A DNA stretch of 27,957 nucleotides. It comes from a virus. The position numbers and the translations under genes were made by a program. Below the pieces are notes generated by a model. The model made no database searches. It worked only from the letters and a program-made list of their open reading frames with translations, and was not told the origin of the DNA. Positions 1 to 7,131 of this stretch are shown piece after piece; position 1 is the first letter of the stretch; each line of letters starts with the position of its first letter. Where the stretch lies: IMG/VR virus record IMGVR_UViG_3300038967_000018, positions 1 through 27,957 of that record; one strand, 5' to 3'.

Positions 1-71
1 TGCATCTCGGTTCGGAAGAGCAGACGAAGAAGTACGTCATGAAAGAGGAGAAGAAGACACTTGGTCGGTAA
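1..71 (+). CDS. 3' end of an unidentified gene (partial)
   Basis: An open frame runs in from the left edge and stops with TAA at 69-71. Only 22 charged residues (rich in Glu and Lys) are visible, so no function can be given. It overlaps the TTG start of the next gene by 11 bases, the same tight coupling seen between most genes here, so it probably belongs to the same plus-strand operon. Confidence 0.5.
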   Translation, partial: HLGSEEQTKKYVMKEEKKTLGR

Positions 72-546
72 AGAACTGGATGCTGGCCTCGAGAAAGCGC
101 GGGAAATCACGCAGACCGTTGAATCTTTGAAGCGTGGTGATCGGGTCCTCATTGTATGGCATGACGCCTGCCGAGTAACAAACGACCCTGATGTTCGGGC
201 GGAATACTACTCAACCCCGAAAGAAACCCAAGGGACCGTGTACGATTGTGTCCCAGATCCCGATTTTCCTGACATATTCTACCTAATCATAAGCGGCGAA
301 ACGACGGGAGGCAAACCGGACTACTACGACTCCATTCCCATTGCGTGGGTTGCGAAAATTGAACGCCTCGAGGTTTCAGCCACGAAGCATGTCAAGAAGG
401 TGCCGAAACTGGTCGCTGACACGTACACTGTGAACCGAACGCTCCGCTTCAAGGAAATAAATCATGATTCAGACGGCGCCCCGTTGAAGGCGCCGCAGAA
501 ATACGTTGAGGAAATCGTGAAAGTCGTCGACGACACCGAAGAGTGA
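61..546 (+). CDS. Hypothetical protein, 161 aa, possible small beta-barrel domain
   Basis: I do not recognise this soluble acidic protein; it has no signal peptide or membrane segment. Residues about 22-100 contain a 'KRGDRVLIVWHD' strand followed by several predicted beta strands, loosely like an SH3-type barrel; this is inference only. The C-terminal 40 residues are charged and probably helical. The TTG start at 61 is chosen because GAGGAG lies about 12 bases upstream and the gene overlaps the preceding stop. It is the first complete gene of a run leading to the terminase genes, so a viral role in assembly or host interaction is possible, but nothing in the sequence shows one. Confidence 0.6.
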   Translation: MVGKELDAGLEKAREITQTVESLKRGDRVLIVWHDACRVTNDPDVRAEYYSTPKETQGTVYDCVPDPDFPDIFYLIISGETTGGKPDYYDSIPIAWVAKIERLEVSATKHVKKVPKLVADTYTVNRTLRFKEINHDSDGAPLKAPQKYVEEIVKVVDDTEE

Positions 547-555
547 CCGCCATCC

Positions 556-801
556 TTGCCTACTGAAAAAGTATCACGAAAGAAGGAGTCCTTTGAGCAG
601 AAGCTTAAGGCCATGGTCATCCGGATCCCCATCAACACGACTACTGTTACCGCTGCGCTGCTTCTCGTCACGCAAGTTATCGCACTTGCACAAGTTCTGA
701 AGGTGCCGCTGGAAGTTGAGAAGGTGGCGCCCCTAGAGATTCTGCCGGTGCCCCCCGTCACGAAGATCCTAACCGATGATACGAAGGTGATTCAGCCATG
801 A
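556..801 (+). CDS. Small single-pass membrane protein, 81 aa
   Basis: A charged N-terminus (Lys/Arg/Glu-rich, residues 1-20) is followed by one hydrophobic helix at about 28-47 and a Pro/Val/Glu-rich tail. I do not recognise a family. Its TGA overlaps the ATG of the next gene (ATGA at 798-801), which implies translational coupling to the secreted protein downstream. The start is uncertain: TTG at 556 gives 81 residues but has a poor ribosome site; ATG at 613 would give 62 residues beginning just before the membrane helix. A paired role with the next two membrane-associated genes is inferred from position only. Confidence 0.55.
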   Translation: MPTEKVSRKKESFEQKLKAMVIRIPINTTTVTAALLLVTQVIALAQVLKVPLEVEKVAPLEILPVPPVTKILTDDTKVIQP

Positions 802-1310
802 AGGAAAAAAAGAAGTCAGTCTGGATATTGGCCTTAGTGGTGGTTCTCGCAGTAGCCGTCAGCGTTGCTCAAGTTACTTTGCGGCAAGCTGAAGGCCCTG
901 AGATGGCCACCGTTTCCTTCTTCTCCAATAACGCCCGAGGCTATGCGTGCTTCCTCAACTACACGTACCCACTTACAGGCGCCCCGGTCTGCCTCTCCGA
1001 CGACCCCTCTCTAGATCTGCCTGACAATGCGACCGTGCCGCTTGGCAGTTATGGAATCGTGTTCTTTCCATTCGGGACCGCCTCGAACAAGTCCACGTGG
1101 CTTGGAACGAAGAACGTTCAAGTCACCGGTTCAGGGGCATATGATGTCTCGAGCTCTTATGCGAACATCACGGTGAAAGGGGACGGCGCCATAGCCGTCT
1201 TCGTACTCCCCGACAACACGACCCCCATCCCAGAGTTCAACACAATCGGCATCGTAGCATTCTCAGCCCTCGCCGCGTCCCTCTACATTCTACGGCGCCG
1301 GCGTCGCTGA
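798..1310 (+). CDS. Exported surface protein with PEF-type C-terminal anchor
   Basis: The 170-aa protein has an N-terminal signal or anchor helix (about residues 8-25 after a KEKKK start), a compact extracellular beta-rich middle with several N-glycosylation sequons (NYT, NAT, NKS, NIT) and two cysteines, and a tripartite tail: 'PIPEF' near residues 143-147, one hydrophobic helix, then five arginines. That tail resembles archaeal PEF/PGF-CTERM sorting signals processed by archaeosortases, but it could equally be a plain C-terminal membrane anchor. It overlaps both neighbours (ATGA upstream, TGATG downstream). Inferred role: a virus-encoded protein displayed on the infected cell or on the membrane. 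Function unknown. Confidence 0.65.
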   Translation: MKEKKKSVWILALVVVLAVAVSVAQVTLRQAEGPEMATVSFFSNNARGYACFLNYTYPLTGAPVCLSDDPSLDLPDNATVPLGSYGIVFFPFGTASNKSTWLGTKNVQVTGSGAYDVSSSYANITVKGDGAIAVFVLPDNTTPIPEFNTIGIVAFSALAASLYILRRRRR

Positions 1311-1681
1311 TGAAAAAAACAGGGATTCTAATCAGCCTAGCAGCCATCCTTCTACTCCTCAACCTGGCAGACGTAGTATCTACGTGGATAGCGCTAAGCA
1401 CTGGAAGAAGGATTGAAGCTAACCCCATTGTGCTGCTGTTGGGAGGCCCATTCTCTCCGCTCTCCTTCTTCCTGAAACTGGTCGTCGTCCCGGGCGCCAT
1501 CCTGGGCGTAGCCTGGTACTTGGCGCGCAGGTTCAAGGATCCTCGGCTTGGCATGGCCACACTCGTTGCCCCCGCGGCGATGTATGCTGCCGTAGTGGCC
1601 AACAACGTGATGGTTGCCGCGAAGAAAGTTGAGAAGACAGCTAAGAAGGCCGTGAAGAATGTCGAAAGGAAGCCCACGTGA
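1310..1681 (+). CDS. DUF5658-like membrane protein, 123 aa
   Basis: There are about three hydrophobic helices: roughly residues 5-30, 52-72 and 82-98. The first carries 'LNLADVVSTW' and is followed by 'EANPIV' and a 'FFLKLVVV' helix. The order N-x-x-D, then E-x-N-P, then K in the next helix is the pattern of the DUF5658 family of small membrane proteins, whose function is unknown. The C-terminus is a Lys-rich cytoplasmic tail rich in Ala and Val. The ATG overlaps the previous stop (TGATG), and the gene overlaps the next one by 23 bases. The assignment is by pattern recognition; no activity is implied. Confidence 0.6.
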   Translation: MKKTGILISLAAILLLLNLADVVSTWIALSTGRRIEANPIVLLLGGPFSPLSFFLKLVVVPGAILGVAWYLARRFKDPRLGMATLVAPAAMYAAVVANNVMVAAKKVEKTAKKAVKNVERKPT

Positions 1682-2183
1682 AACGTTCCGGCTGTCCCGG
1701 CAAGAAGACCTTGCCATTCGTCTCTTGGCCAGGCGGGCCAATAAACCGGTTGGGGAGTACATACGATTGGCAATGAAGGAACACCTGCGAGAGGTGTCAG
1801 ACACCCAAACGTTGGGTGGCAGACACCTTGAGGCCCTAACCAACCTAACGAAGCAGTACATCACCAGTGCCCAACTCTCCCTGCAAGCCTCCAAGGTTCC
1901 CATGAAGGAATCGAAGGAGCCAGGGCTTCCAGGGTCGCCGAAACGTGATGACCTCGAGGCCCTTGTCTGGAAAGCCATCCAAGAGGCTGTTTCCTACAGC
2001 AAGACCGAAGCCGCCGCCAAGGATGCAGAGGCAAGACTACTGGCGCTGCGCGTTGCCAACGGCCTAATGCGAACGGAGCTGGCTCTTCTGAAACACCAGG
2101 ACGATGCCTTCGTTGGCGCCCTCCTGGAAGAGCTAGGAGCGGATGCGAATGGGTTGGCGAGGAAAACTCAGAAAGGAAGCTGA
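1659..2183 (+). CDS. Candidate terminase small subunit (RHH-like N-terminus)
   Basis: The 174-aa protein has an N-terminal ribbon-helix-helix-like segment (residues about 7-46: a strand 'ETFRLSRQED', a helix, then 'KPVGEYIRLAMKEHL'). A polar linker and a long Ala/Glu/Lys helical region (about 105-160), likely an oligomerising coiled coil, follow. A DNA-binding domain plus helical oligomer immediately before the large terminase is the usual position and architecture of a small terminase, which recognises viral DNA and regulates packaging. That assignment is inferred from context; an RHH regulator is the alternative. It overlaps both neighbours (23 bases upstream, 41 downstream). Confidence 0.5.
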   Translation: MSKGSPRETFRLSRQEDLAIRLLARRANKPVGEYIRLAMKEHLREVSDTQTLGGRHLEALTNLTKQYITSAQLSLQASKVPMKESKEPGLPGSPKRDDLEALVWKAIQEAVSYSKTEAAAKDAEARLLALRVANGLMRTELALLKHQDDAFVGALLEELGADANGLARKTQKGS

Positions 2184-3024
2184 GGCACGCCGGAAGGAAG
2201 ACGAGGGCCACCCTGACGACCCAACTGGCCCACAGACACTTGACATGGAAATTGTCAAGGACGCCGTGAAGTTCTGCCAGGTATTTTTAAAATTCTTTCC
2301 GACTCCGTACCAGGTGAAGCTGCTCCTGGACGAAGGCAGGCGCATCTATGTCTGCTGGTCTAGGCAGAGTGGCAAGTCGACTACTCTCGCAGCCCGCATG
2401 ATCCAGCGCTGCCTACAATACCCAGGGACCTTGCGATTGATCGTGGCCCCAGGGTTGAGGCAAAGCATGATCATGATGGACAAGATTGAAGATTTCATTT
2501 ACAACATCCCCAAGCCTGTGCGCCGGCAGATATTCAGCAAAATTCAGCGCACCACGATCCGCTTCAAGAACGGATCCCGAATCATCGCGTTGCCGAACAG
2601 TCCCCAACTCTTGAGGGGCTACAGCGCCGCAGAAGTGCTCTGTGATGAAGCCGCGTTCTTCCGCGATGACGAGCTGATGTTCTTCAACGTTCTGTATCCG
2701 ATGCTTCAAACCACCGACGGCAGCTTGATCGCGAGCTCCACTCCCTGGGGCAAGAACACGGTCTTCTACAAGTTCTCCCTGACACCAGAGGCGCCTGAAG
2801 GATTCTCGAAGCACCACATAACCTGGGAAGATGTCGTGGACGCTAAGCTGGCAAAGAAATCTTTCATTGAAGAGATGCGTCGCAGCATGCCTACGGACCG
2901 TTTCCGGCGAGAGTTCGAAGCCGAATTTACCGAGGACGAAACCGCCTACCTCCTACAAGACCTGATCACCAGGTGCATCGACCCTGAAGCCTCATTCATC
3001 CCCGACAGCTTCTTCGGTTTCTAA
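2143..3024 (+). CDS. terL: Terminase large subunit, ATPase part
   Basis: This is the packaging motor ATPase of tailed viruses. In the 293 visible residues, Walker A is 'SRQSGKST' at 73-80, preceded by the adenine-binding 'TPYQ' at 54-57; Walker B is 'EVLCDEAA' at 164-171 with its acidic pair; the coupling motif is 'ASSTPWG' at about 197-203. 'RREFEAEF' near 256-262 is the usual end of the ATPase domain. The frame stops with TAA at 3022-3024, just where the RNase H-like nuclease domain should start, and that domain continues in another frame at about 3017-3556. A normal enzyme would be one protein of about 470 residues. The start is ATG 2143; in-frame ATG 2149 is an alternative. Confidence 0.93.
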   Translation: MRMGWRGKLRKEAEARRKEDEGHPDDPTGPQTLDMEIVKDAVKFCQVFLKFFPTPYQVKLLLDEGRRIYVCWSRQSGKSTTLAARMIQRCLQYPGTLRLIVAPGLRQSMIMMDKIEDFIYNIPKPVRRQIFSKIQRTTIRFKNGSRIIALPNSPQLLRGYSAAEVLCDEAAFFRDDELMFFNVLYPMLQTTDGSLIASSTPWGKNTVFYKFSLTPEAPEGFSKHHITWEDVVDAKLAKKSFIEEMRRSMPTDRFRREFEAEFTEDETAYLLQDLITRCIDPEASFIPDSFFGF

Positions 3025-3030
3025 CGGCCC
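3010..3030 (+). other. Frame break between terminase domains
   Basis: The ATPase frame ends '...DSFFGF stop'. The nuclease frame, one base on (+1), is open from before 3002 and reads '..SNGPFYIGVDLGKK'. Removing one T from the TTT at 3018-3020 joins them as 'DSFFGSNGPFYIGVDLG'. This could be a base-calling or assembly error, a real inactivating mutation, or a +1 recoding site. No classical slippery heptamer is visible, and no good ribosome site precedes the nearest start (GTG 3044). Confidence 0.7.
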
Positions 3031-3043
3031 ATTCTACATCGGC

Positions 3044-3556
3044 GTGGACTTGGGAAAGAAGCATGACTACTCAGTAATTGCTGTGGTTACGAAACAGCCG
3101 AACAGGGACCCGGTCCACCTGGTCTACTACAAGCGATGGCCTCTCGAGACACCATACTCCTCCGTGATCGGTTCGGTCCGCGTGATCGTTGAGAGGCTTC
3201 ACAACGTGCAGAAGTGCCTGGTCGACCAGACTGGCGTTGGCGAGTACATCGTTGAGGACATGCAGAAGGGCGGCATTCCAAAAGTAGAAGGCGTGATGCT
3301 CAGCCTACCATCGAAGCAGGAAATCCTCAGCCACTTGAAGCAGCTCATGGAGGATGAACTGTTCACCTACCCATTCGACGTCGACCTGTCTGGCGAGCTC
3401 AACGTAGAACAATTCGAATTAACCAAAACCGGCCAGATGCAGTTCTCTCACCCCGACGGGACACACGACGACATCTTTTGGGCCGTCGCATTGGCCGTGT
3501 TCGCTACCAGGGCGCCCGCAGTCCCAGGTTTCAAACCTATCTCGCGGTCGTTCTAG
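3044..3556 (+). CDS. terL: Terminase large subunit, nuclease part (other frame)
   Basis: This is the C-terminal RNase H-fold endonuclease that cuts concatemeric viral DNA during packaging. The metal-binding acids are all present: Asp2 in 'VDLGKK' (numbered from GTG 3044), Asp61 in 'CLVDQTG' and Asp142/143 in 'HDDIFWAVALA'. The domain is therefore intact, and only its link to the ATPase is broken. The first strand, 'FYIGV', lies upstream of the GTG in the same frame, so independent initiation at 3044 would trim it; that favours fusion by frameshift or a sequence error. It ends three bases before the ATG of the GtrA-like gene. Confidence 0.85.
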   Translation: MDLGKKHDYSVIAVVTKQPNRDPVHLVYYKRWPLETPYSSVIGSVRVIVERLHNVQKCLVDQTGVGEYIVEDMQKGGIPKVEGVMLSLPSKQEILSHLKQLMEDELFTYPFDVDLSGELNVEQFELTKTGQMQFSHPDGTHDDIFWAVALAVFATRAPAVPGFKPISRSF

Positions 3557-3558
3557 AC

Positions 3559-3804
3559 ATGAAGCGATTCCGGCGATTGAAGCGGGTTCTCCTGCAACTG
3601 CTCAAGTTCGGCGTTAGCGGGATTCTTGGCGTTGCAATCAGCACGATCCTCTACTACGATTTCAAGGGCCAGCTGCCGGACCTGTTCTGGACGGTGCTCT
3701 TCTACCGGTTCAACGCCGTGGATGTGGGATTCTACGAACTCACAGCCATGATCGGCGGCACCGTACACTTCCTACTTTCCAAAACATGGGTGTTCGAAAA
3801 GTGA
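3559..3804 (+). CDS. Short GtrA-like membrane protein, 81 aa
   Basis: An arginine-rich N-terminus is followed by 'LKFGVSGILGVAIST' in a first membrane helix (about 16-33). A hydrophobic-aromatic stretch and a final helix then end in 'FLLSKTWVFEK'. The KFGxxG start and the W-V-F end match the GtrA-like family, which helps move lipid-linked sugars across membranes for surface glycosylation. Members usually have about 120-140 residues and four helices, so this copy looks shortened, with two clear helices and perhaps a third. It lies between terminase and portal, not a standard virion position, and its stop overlaps the next GTG (GTGA). Alternatively it is an unrelated small membrane protein. Confidence 0.5.
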   Translation: MKRFRRLKRVLLQLLKFGVSGILGVAISTILYYDFKGQLPDLFWTVLFYRFNAVDVGFYELTAMIGGTVHFLLSKTWVFEK

Positions 3805-3902
3805 CCAATGTTTTCGAGCTCATGCGCCACATTCGGCGAGAGCTCTCCCCTGAAAGTTACACCACGCTCCTGATACGGTTAGCTGCAGATGAGACGAAAT
3901 GA
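3801..3902 (+). CDS. 33-residue coupled small protein
   Basis: This tiny frame starts with GTG overlapping the preceding TGA (GTGA, 3801-3804) and its own TGA overlaps the portal ATG (ATGA, 3899-3902). The product is mostly amphipathic helix ('VFELMRHIRREL...') with no motif I recognise. Perfect overlaps on both sides are the main support that it is translated. It may serve only to couple portal translation to the upstream genes. Confidence 0.5.
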   Translation: MTNVFELMRHIRRELSPESYTTLLIRLAADETK

Positions 3903-5479
3903 CGAAGGCGAAGAACAAACCGTGGCCTCCCAAGCGGCGCAAGCGTTCCGCGACAAACAAGCGAAACGCTCATCGTAAGCGTTCCGCGACAAGTAAGCGG
4001 CCGATGATGGCCACCAAACGCGCCGAGGTGAGAGACCATCGTCCCGTAGCAGGGACCAGGACCCTGGGTTCGAATCCCGTGGGCGACTTCTCGGCGCTCG
4101 AGAGGATCCCAGGCGTCACGATCAAGGAGAACATGGTCTCCTTCCCCTATCCAGGAACGCCCCAGGGCGTACGGATTGCTGTTCATGCGAGCTCTAGGCG
4201 TGTTGCTGAAGCAGCCGCAATGCAGCTGAGCAACCTTCCCCTAAGTCGTCAACTCTCCGCGGCCAAGTCCAAGTATTACTTGGGCATGACGCAGACCATC
4301 TACGAAGCCTACAAGGGGATGGAGAAGCACTACCGCGCCTACCGCATGGACGCCATCGTGCGCGGATGCATCAACGCCCTCGCATACTGGTCCACGAAAG
4401 AATCCTTCGACACCGTTGTGGAAGCCGTCGGCGAAAACCTAACTCCCGTACAACAGCAAACGATCATTGACCAGAACCTGCCGTTGAAGCAGTGGATTGA
4501 CAAAATCAACCTGCGCGTCGACCTGGACCATGCCCTTCGCAACGCAATCATCAAAGCCAAAATCTACGGGAAGGCAGGCTTCGAAATTGAACTCAACCAG
4601 AAGAAGGAGCCGAACCGCCTCATCTCCCTCCCACTCCTAACCATATTCGACCTTCGCCCCGACGTGAACCAGGATTGGGAGCTGGAAGGTTTCTGGTGGC
4701 GTGGCCAGAAAGACTTCTACGCCCCAGGCGAGCTCCTCTACTTCACGAACAACTCCCTCGAATCCGATTATGAAGGCATCAGTGACATTGAACCTGTCCT
4801 GGATGATGTGGAGACCAGGGCGAAAATTCGCATTGAAGACCTGAAGGAGGCCGCGACAACCCTCTGGGCAGGGATCGCAATCCACAGCCTCGACGTCGAC
4901 CGCTTACCCGCAGGATTAACCGACGCCGACGTGCAAGCCCTGATAGACGCGCACATCGCCTCGCTGCGACCTGGCAAACACGTTGCCACCGACAACCGCT
5001 GGACCATCCAGGTCATTGACCTGAAGCCCGACCTACAAAGCCTCGTCGCAGTCAAGAACGACTTGGACCAGGAGATTATCGGTAACTTCCAAGTTCCGAA
5101 ATTCATCCTCAACCGCACCGAACAAGTGAACCGGGCAACAAGCTACACGCAGCTGGAATCCTTCGTCGACGGACCCATCACCGACATTCAACGTTGGATA
5201 CAACGAGCCGTCGAACAGCAATGGTACACACCATTAACCCGCTTCTATCTCAAGGTCCCGGAAGGCCAGGACCCGCCGGTCCGCGTGAGGCATCGGTGGC
5301 GTGAGATTCGCACAACTGATTTCTTCGCACTCCTAGCCGCAGTCGCCGCCGCCTACGATGGTGGCCTCGGCGTGATTGACAAGCCGAAAGCCTACGAGAT
5401 TATGAGGGACGGTCCAAGCGCCAAGTTCGACCCCGCCGAACTCGCGGAAACGGAAGAGACGGAGCCAACCGGACAATGA
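3899..5479 (+). CDS. Portal protein
   Basis: This is the dodecameric ring at the capsid vertex through which DNA enters and leaves. At 526 residues the length suits a portal. Recognisable parts are a helical clip/stem region with 'YRMDAIVRGCINALAYW' (about 143-160), a wing with 'GKAGFEIELNQKKEP', the 'YAPGELLYFTNNS' strand, and 'GNFQVPKFILN' followed by an 'RATSYTQLESF' helix. These match portal families of the HK97/SPP1 type and context agrees (after terminase, before the head protease). The first 55 residues are Lys/Arg/Ser-rich and contain a duplicated 12-residue unit, unlike normal portals; ATG 4132 could be a later start. The end overlaps the next ATG (ATGA). Confidence 0.85.
   Translation: MTKAKNKPWPPKRRKRSATNKRNAHRKRSATSKRPMMATKRAEVRDHRPVAGTRTLGSNPVGDFSALERIPGVTIKENMVSFPYPGTPQGVRIAVHASSRRVAEAAAMQLSNLPLSRQLSAAKSKYYLGMTQTIYEAYKGMEKHYRAYRMDAIVRGCINALAYWSTKESFDTVVEAVGENLTPVQQQTIIDQNLPLKQWIDKINLRVDLDHALRNAIIKAKIYGKAGFEIELNQKKEPNRLISLPLLTIFDLRPDVNQDWELEGFWWRGQKDFYAPGELLYFTNNSLESDYEGISDIEPVLDDVETRAKIRIEDLKEAATTLWAGIAIHSLDVDRLPAGLTDADVQALIDAHIASLRPGKHVATDNRWTIQVIDLKPDLQSLVAVKNDLDQEIIGNFQVPKFILNRTEQVNRATSYTQLESFVDGPITDIQRWIQRAVEQQWYTPLTRFYLKVPEGQDPPVRVRHRWREIRTTDFFALLAAVAAAYDGGLGVIDKPKAYEIMRDGPSAKFDPAELAETEETEPTGQ
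3941..3999 (+). repeat. Two direct 23-base repeats in the portal N-terminus
   Basis: Bases 3941-3963 and 3977-3999 match except for two positions (AC versus GT) and lie 36 bases apart. They encode 'KRSATNKR' and 'KRSATSKR', giving the portal a basic, histone-tail-like N-terminus. The 36-base period is 12 codons, so the reading frame is kept. Confidence 0.8.
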
Positions 5480-5646
5480 GACCTAGAAAAGAAATCATGG
5501 CGGACCTGGCCAAGAGGACCAAGGAAATAGGTCAGCCTGGTGACATGGCGCTGTTCTTCGACCTCGCAGTACTCGAGGTACTCCTCGACATACGAGACCT
5601 CCTAGCACGTACGAAGCGCCAGTCAGCGGTTCTTAGTGATGCATGA
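5476..5646 (+). CDS. 56-residue helical protein after portal
   Basis: The ATG overlaps the portal stop (ATGA at 5476-5479). The product is charged at the N-terminus and ends in an amphipathic leucine-rich helix ('DLAVLEVLLDIRDLLART'). I do not recognise a family, though small coiled-coil proteins next to portals are common. Its stop overlaps the next ATG (TGATG). Position suggests a portal accessory or a translation-coupling gene; this is inference. Confidence 0.55.
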   Translation: MRPRKEIMADLAKRTKEIGQPGDMALFFDLAVLEVLLDIRDLLARTKRQSAVLSDA

Positions 5647-5771
5647 TGGGGAAAAGAGGGATGCAGCGCCGCGGCTTACAGCCTGGCGTTGAACACGCTC
5701 CTGGAAAGAGTCCCCACACAAGGCGCCGAAAGCCACGCCTGATCAAACTTCCAATTCCTGTTTTGGCGTGA
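5646..5771 (+). pseudogene. Upstream fragment of an interrupted zinc-ribbon gene
   Basis: A 41-codon frame starts with ATG overlapping the previous stop (TGATG). It encodes a basic peptide ending '...RRRKPRLIKLPIPVLA'. Its last part matches the reading frame before the zinc ribbon at about 7191-7226 ('RKPHLIIRLPIP'). After 'LPIP' the frame is lost, but the next frame still reads 'FGVIALDFCQTPELA', which resembles 'YGVSVLTDYCPYC..PLA' at 7230-7290. I read it as the broken 5' part (or left copy) of a gene whose intact 3' part lies on the far side of the transglutaminase gene. Confidence 0.5.
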
Positions 5772-5800
5772 TCGCCTTGGACTTCTGCCAAACTCCGGAA
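5728..5800 (+). repeat. Left diverged copy of zinc-ribbon segment
   Basis: This segment matches 7188-7290 imperfectly, both in DNA (both contain CTTCCAATTCC and a CCTGATCA core) and in the encoded peptide (RKPxLI..LPIP..GV..L..C). The left copy carries a frameshift and has lost the second cysteine of the first CxxC. The two copies bracket the minus-strand transglutaminase gene. Confidence 0.55.
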
Positions 5801-5834
5801 CTGGCTATTGATAGAGAGACTAGGATTGCAGCGA

Positions 5835-7088
5835 TCAGCTTCGTTTTCTCTTCATGAAGAAAAGTGCTGCCCCGATAACGATCACTATTACCGCAACTAC
5901 AGCAACCATCAGAATGGTTCCGTTTCCAATCGTCTCAGGCGATGTGACGGGAGTTGAGATGTTTTGGATTACGCCTGAAGAGAGGGTTTGATTTAATGCA
6001 GTTGTTGAAGGAGCGATGCTCGTACTGGTGGAACTAGACTGAGTCATTATAGTTGATGTCACAGACGCGGTCGCTGGCCCTTGAAAGCCTTGAGTGATCA
6101 CTGGCTCTTCGCCTGAGAATACCGACTGGAACTTTGGTCCTGATCCCCATGCCCGCTGGTACAGATAATTCACCGACATTACCGGAACGTCGCCGCCATC
6201 CAGTTGCGCGAATGTTCCAACAGTCGGATCAGCTGGTATCCAACCATAGTTGGGGATAAAGAAGTGAACCCAGCTGTGTTTGTTGCTTCCGTCGTCCACT
6301 ATTTGCCATTTTCCAGTCGCTCTAGACCCCCAGATGTCAGCCGTCGGAATTCCATCTGCTCTTGCCAGCGCGGTGAACAATGCTGCAAAATGTCTACAGA
6401 CGCCTTTCCCGGATCTGAGGGCGTACAGCGCGCCTTCTGTGTTAGGGTTCCAAGGAGTAACGGCAGCCATGTCGTAGGTCATGTGTTGAATGACGAAGCT
6501 TTGTATCTTCGCGGCTACGAGGTACGGATTGGTTTCTCCTCCGGCAATCTCTTTCGCCTTCGCGATTATTTCTGGACTGTCGCTCTCAATGTATTGGGCG
6601 GGTTGGGTGTACAGTTTGTAAAGTTGAGAGCTAGTATCGTAGTTTCCAACCTTCGCAGAGTCTACTACGTAGCTGATCGAGTAGACTGTGAAGTGCTGCA
6701 ATACCGTCACATAGAACTGCCCCAAATCGGATTGCGACTGAAAGCTGATCCTTAAGACAGTGTTTCCAAGTTCGTCCACGCTGGTCTGATTTGTGAACGA
6801 CAAGCTGGGTTTAACAAGAATCATCGTGTCGGCGATATTGACGTACGCAAACGGTTGGATGATATGCATAAACAACACGAACGTTGGCGAATTTGGAGCA
6901 TTTACGAAATACGTGTAGTTGGCAGTCAGCTCGCGTGGGTTTGAGAGAGTATAGCCGGTAGAAGTGTAGATATCGACGGATGCTGGTGGAGTGCTAAGGG
7001 CGGCAGCCCTGCTAGTGAGGGTCAACGCAAGGACTAGAATCAAAGTTGCTGTTACGATTACGATCCTAGAGGAGGATCGACGAGACAT
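5835..7088 (-). CDS. Exported, membrane-anchored transglutaminase-like protein
   Basis: The 417-aa protein has a signal peptide (residues 1-30: basic start, hydrophobic core, 'SRAAA'), an extracellular N-terminal beta domain (about 35-165), a transglutaminase-like cysteine domain (about 170-300), a Ser/Thr-rich stalk (340-385), a membrane helix (392-412) and a KRKR end. The catalytic triad is complete: Cys231 in 'GKGVCRHFA', His271 in 'HSWVHFF', Asp287 in 'PADPT'. The family either crosslinks or cleaves peptides; direction and substrate are unknown. ATG 7088 is preferred to the longer frame from 7271 because it begins a signal peptide and has AAGGAAC just upstream and a TATA-like box at 7124-7131. 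The gene opposes all virion genes and interrupts a zinc-ribbon gene, so it is probably acquired cargo acting on the cell surface. Confidence 0.85.
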   Translation of the reverse strand: MSRRSSSRIVIVTATLILVLALTLTSRAAALSTPPASVDIYTSTGYTLSNPRELTANYTYFVNAPNSPTFVLFMHIIQPFAYVNIADTMILVKPSLSFTNQTSVDELGNTVLRISFQSQSDLGQFYVTVLQHFTVYSISYVVDSAKVGNYDTSSQLYKLYTQPAQYIESDSPEIIAKAKEIAGGETNPYLVAAKIQSFVIQHMTYDMAAVTPWNPNTEGALYALRSGKGVCRHFAALFTALARADGIPTADIWGSRATGKWQIVDDGSNKHSWVHFFIPNYGWIPADPTVGTFAQLDGGDVPVMSVNYLYQRAWGSGPKFQSVFSGEEPVITQGFQGPATASVTSTIMTQSSSTSTSIAPSTTALNQTLSSGVIQNISTPVTSPETIGNGTILMVAVVAVIVIVIGAALFFMKRKRS

Positions 7089-7123
7089 GTTCCTTCTGCA
7101 GCAATCATTCGCTGAAGACCTTT

Positions 7124-7131
7124 CTCTTAAA
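7124..7131 (-). promoter_or_regulatory. TATA-like box for the transglutaminase gene
   Basis: On the minus strand TTTAAGAG lies about 40 bases upstream of ATG 7088. That would place transcription start some 10-15 bases before the AUG, leaving room for the AAGG ribosome site. It supports independent expression of the cargo gene. Confidence 0.4.

Noticed and set aside
3010-3044. Intein or intron explaining the terminase split
   Set aside because: The two parts are adjacent with no inserted sequence; only a one-base frame change separates them.
4012-4100. Possible tRNA gene around GGGTTCGAATCCC
   Set aside because: Only the T-arm core is present. I found no matching acceptor stem, D-arm or anticodon arm at the right distance, and the bases lie inside the portal frame.
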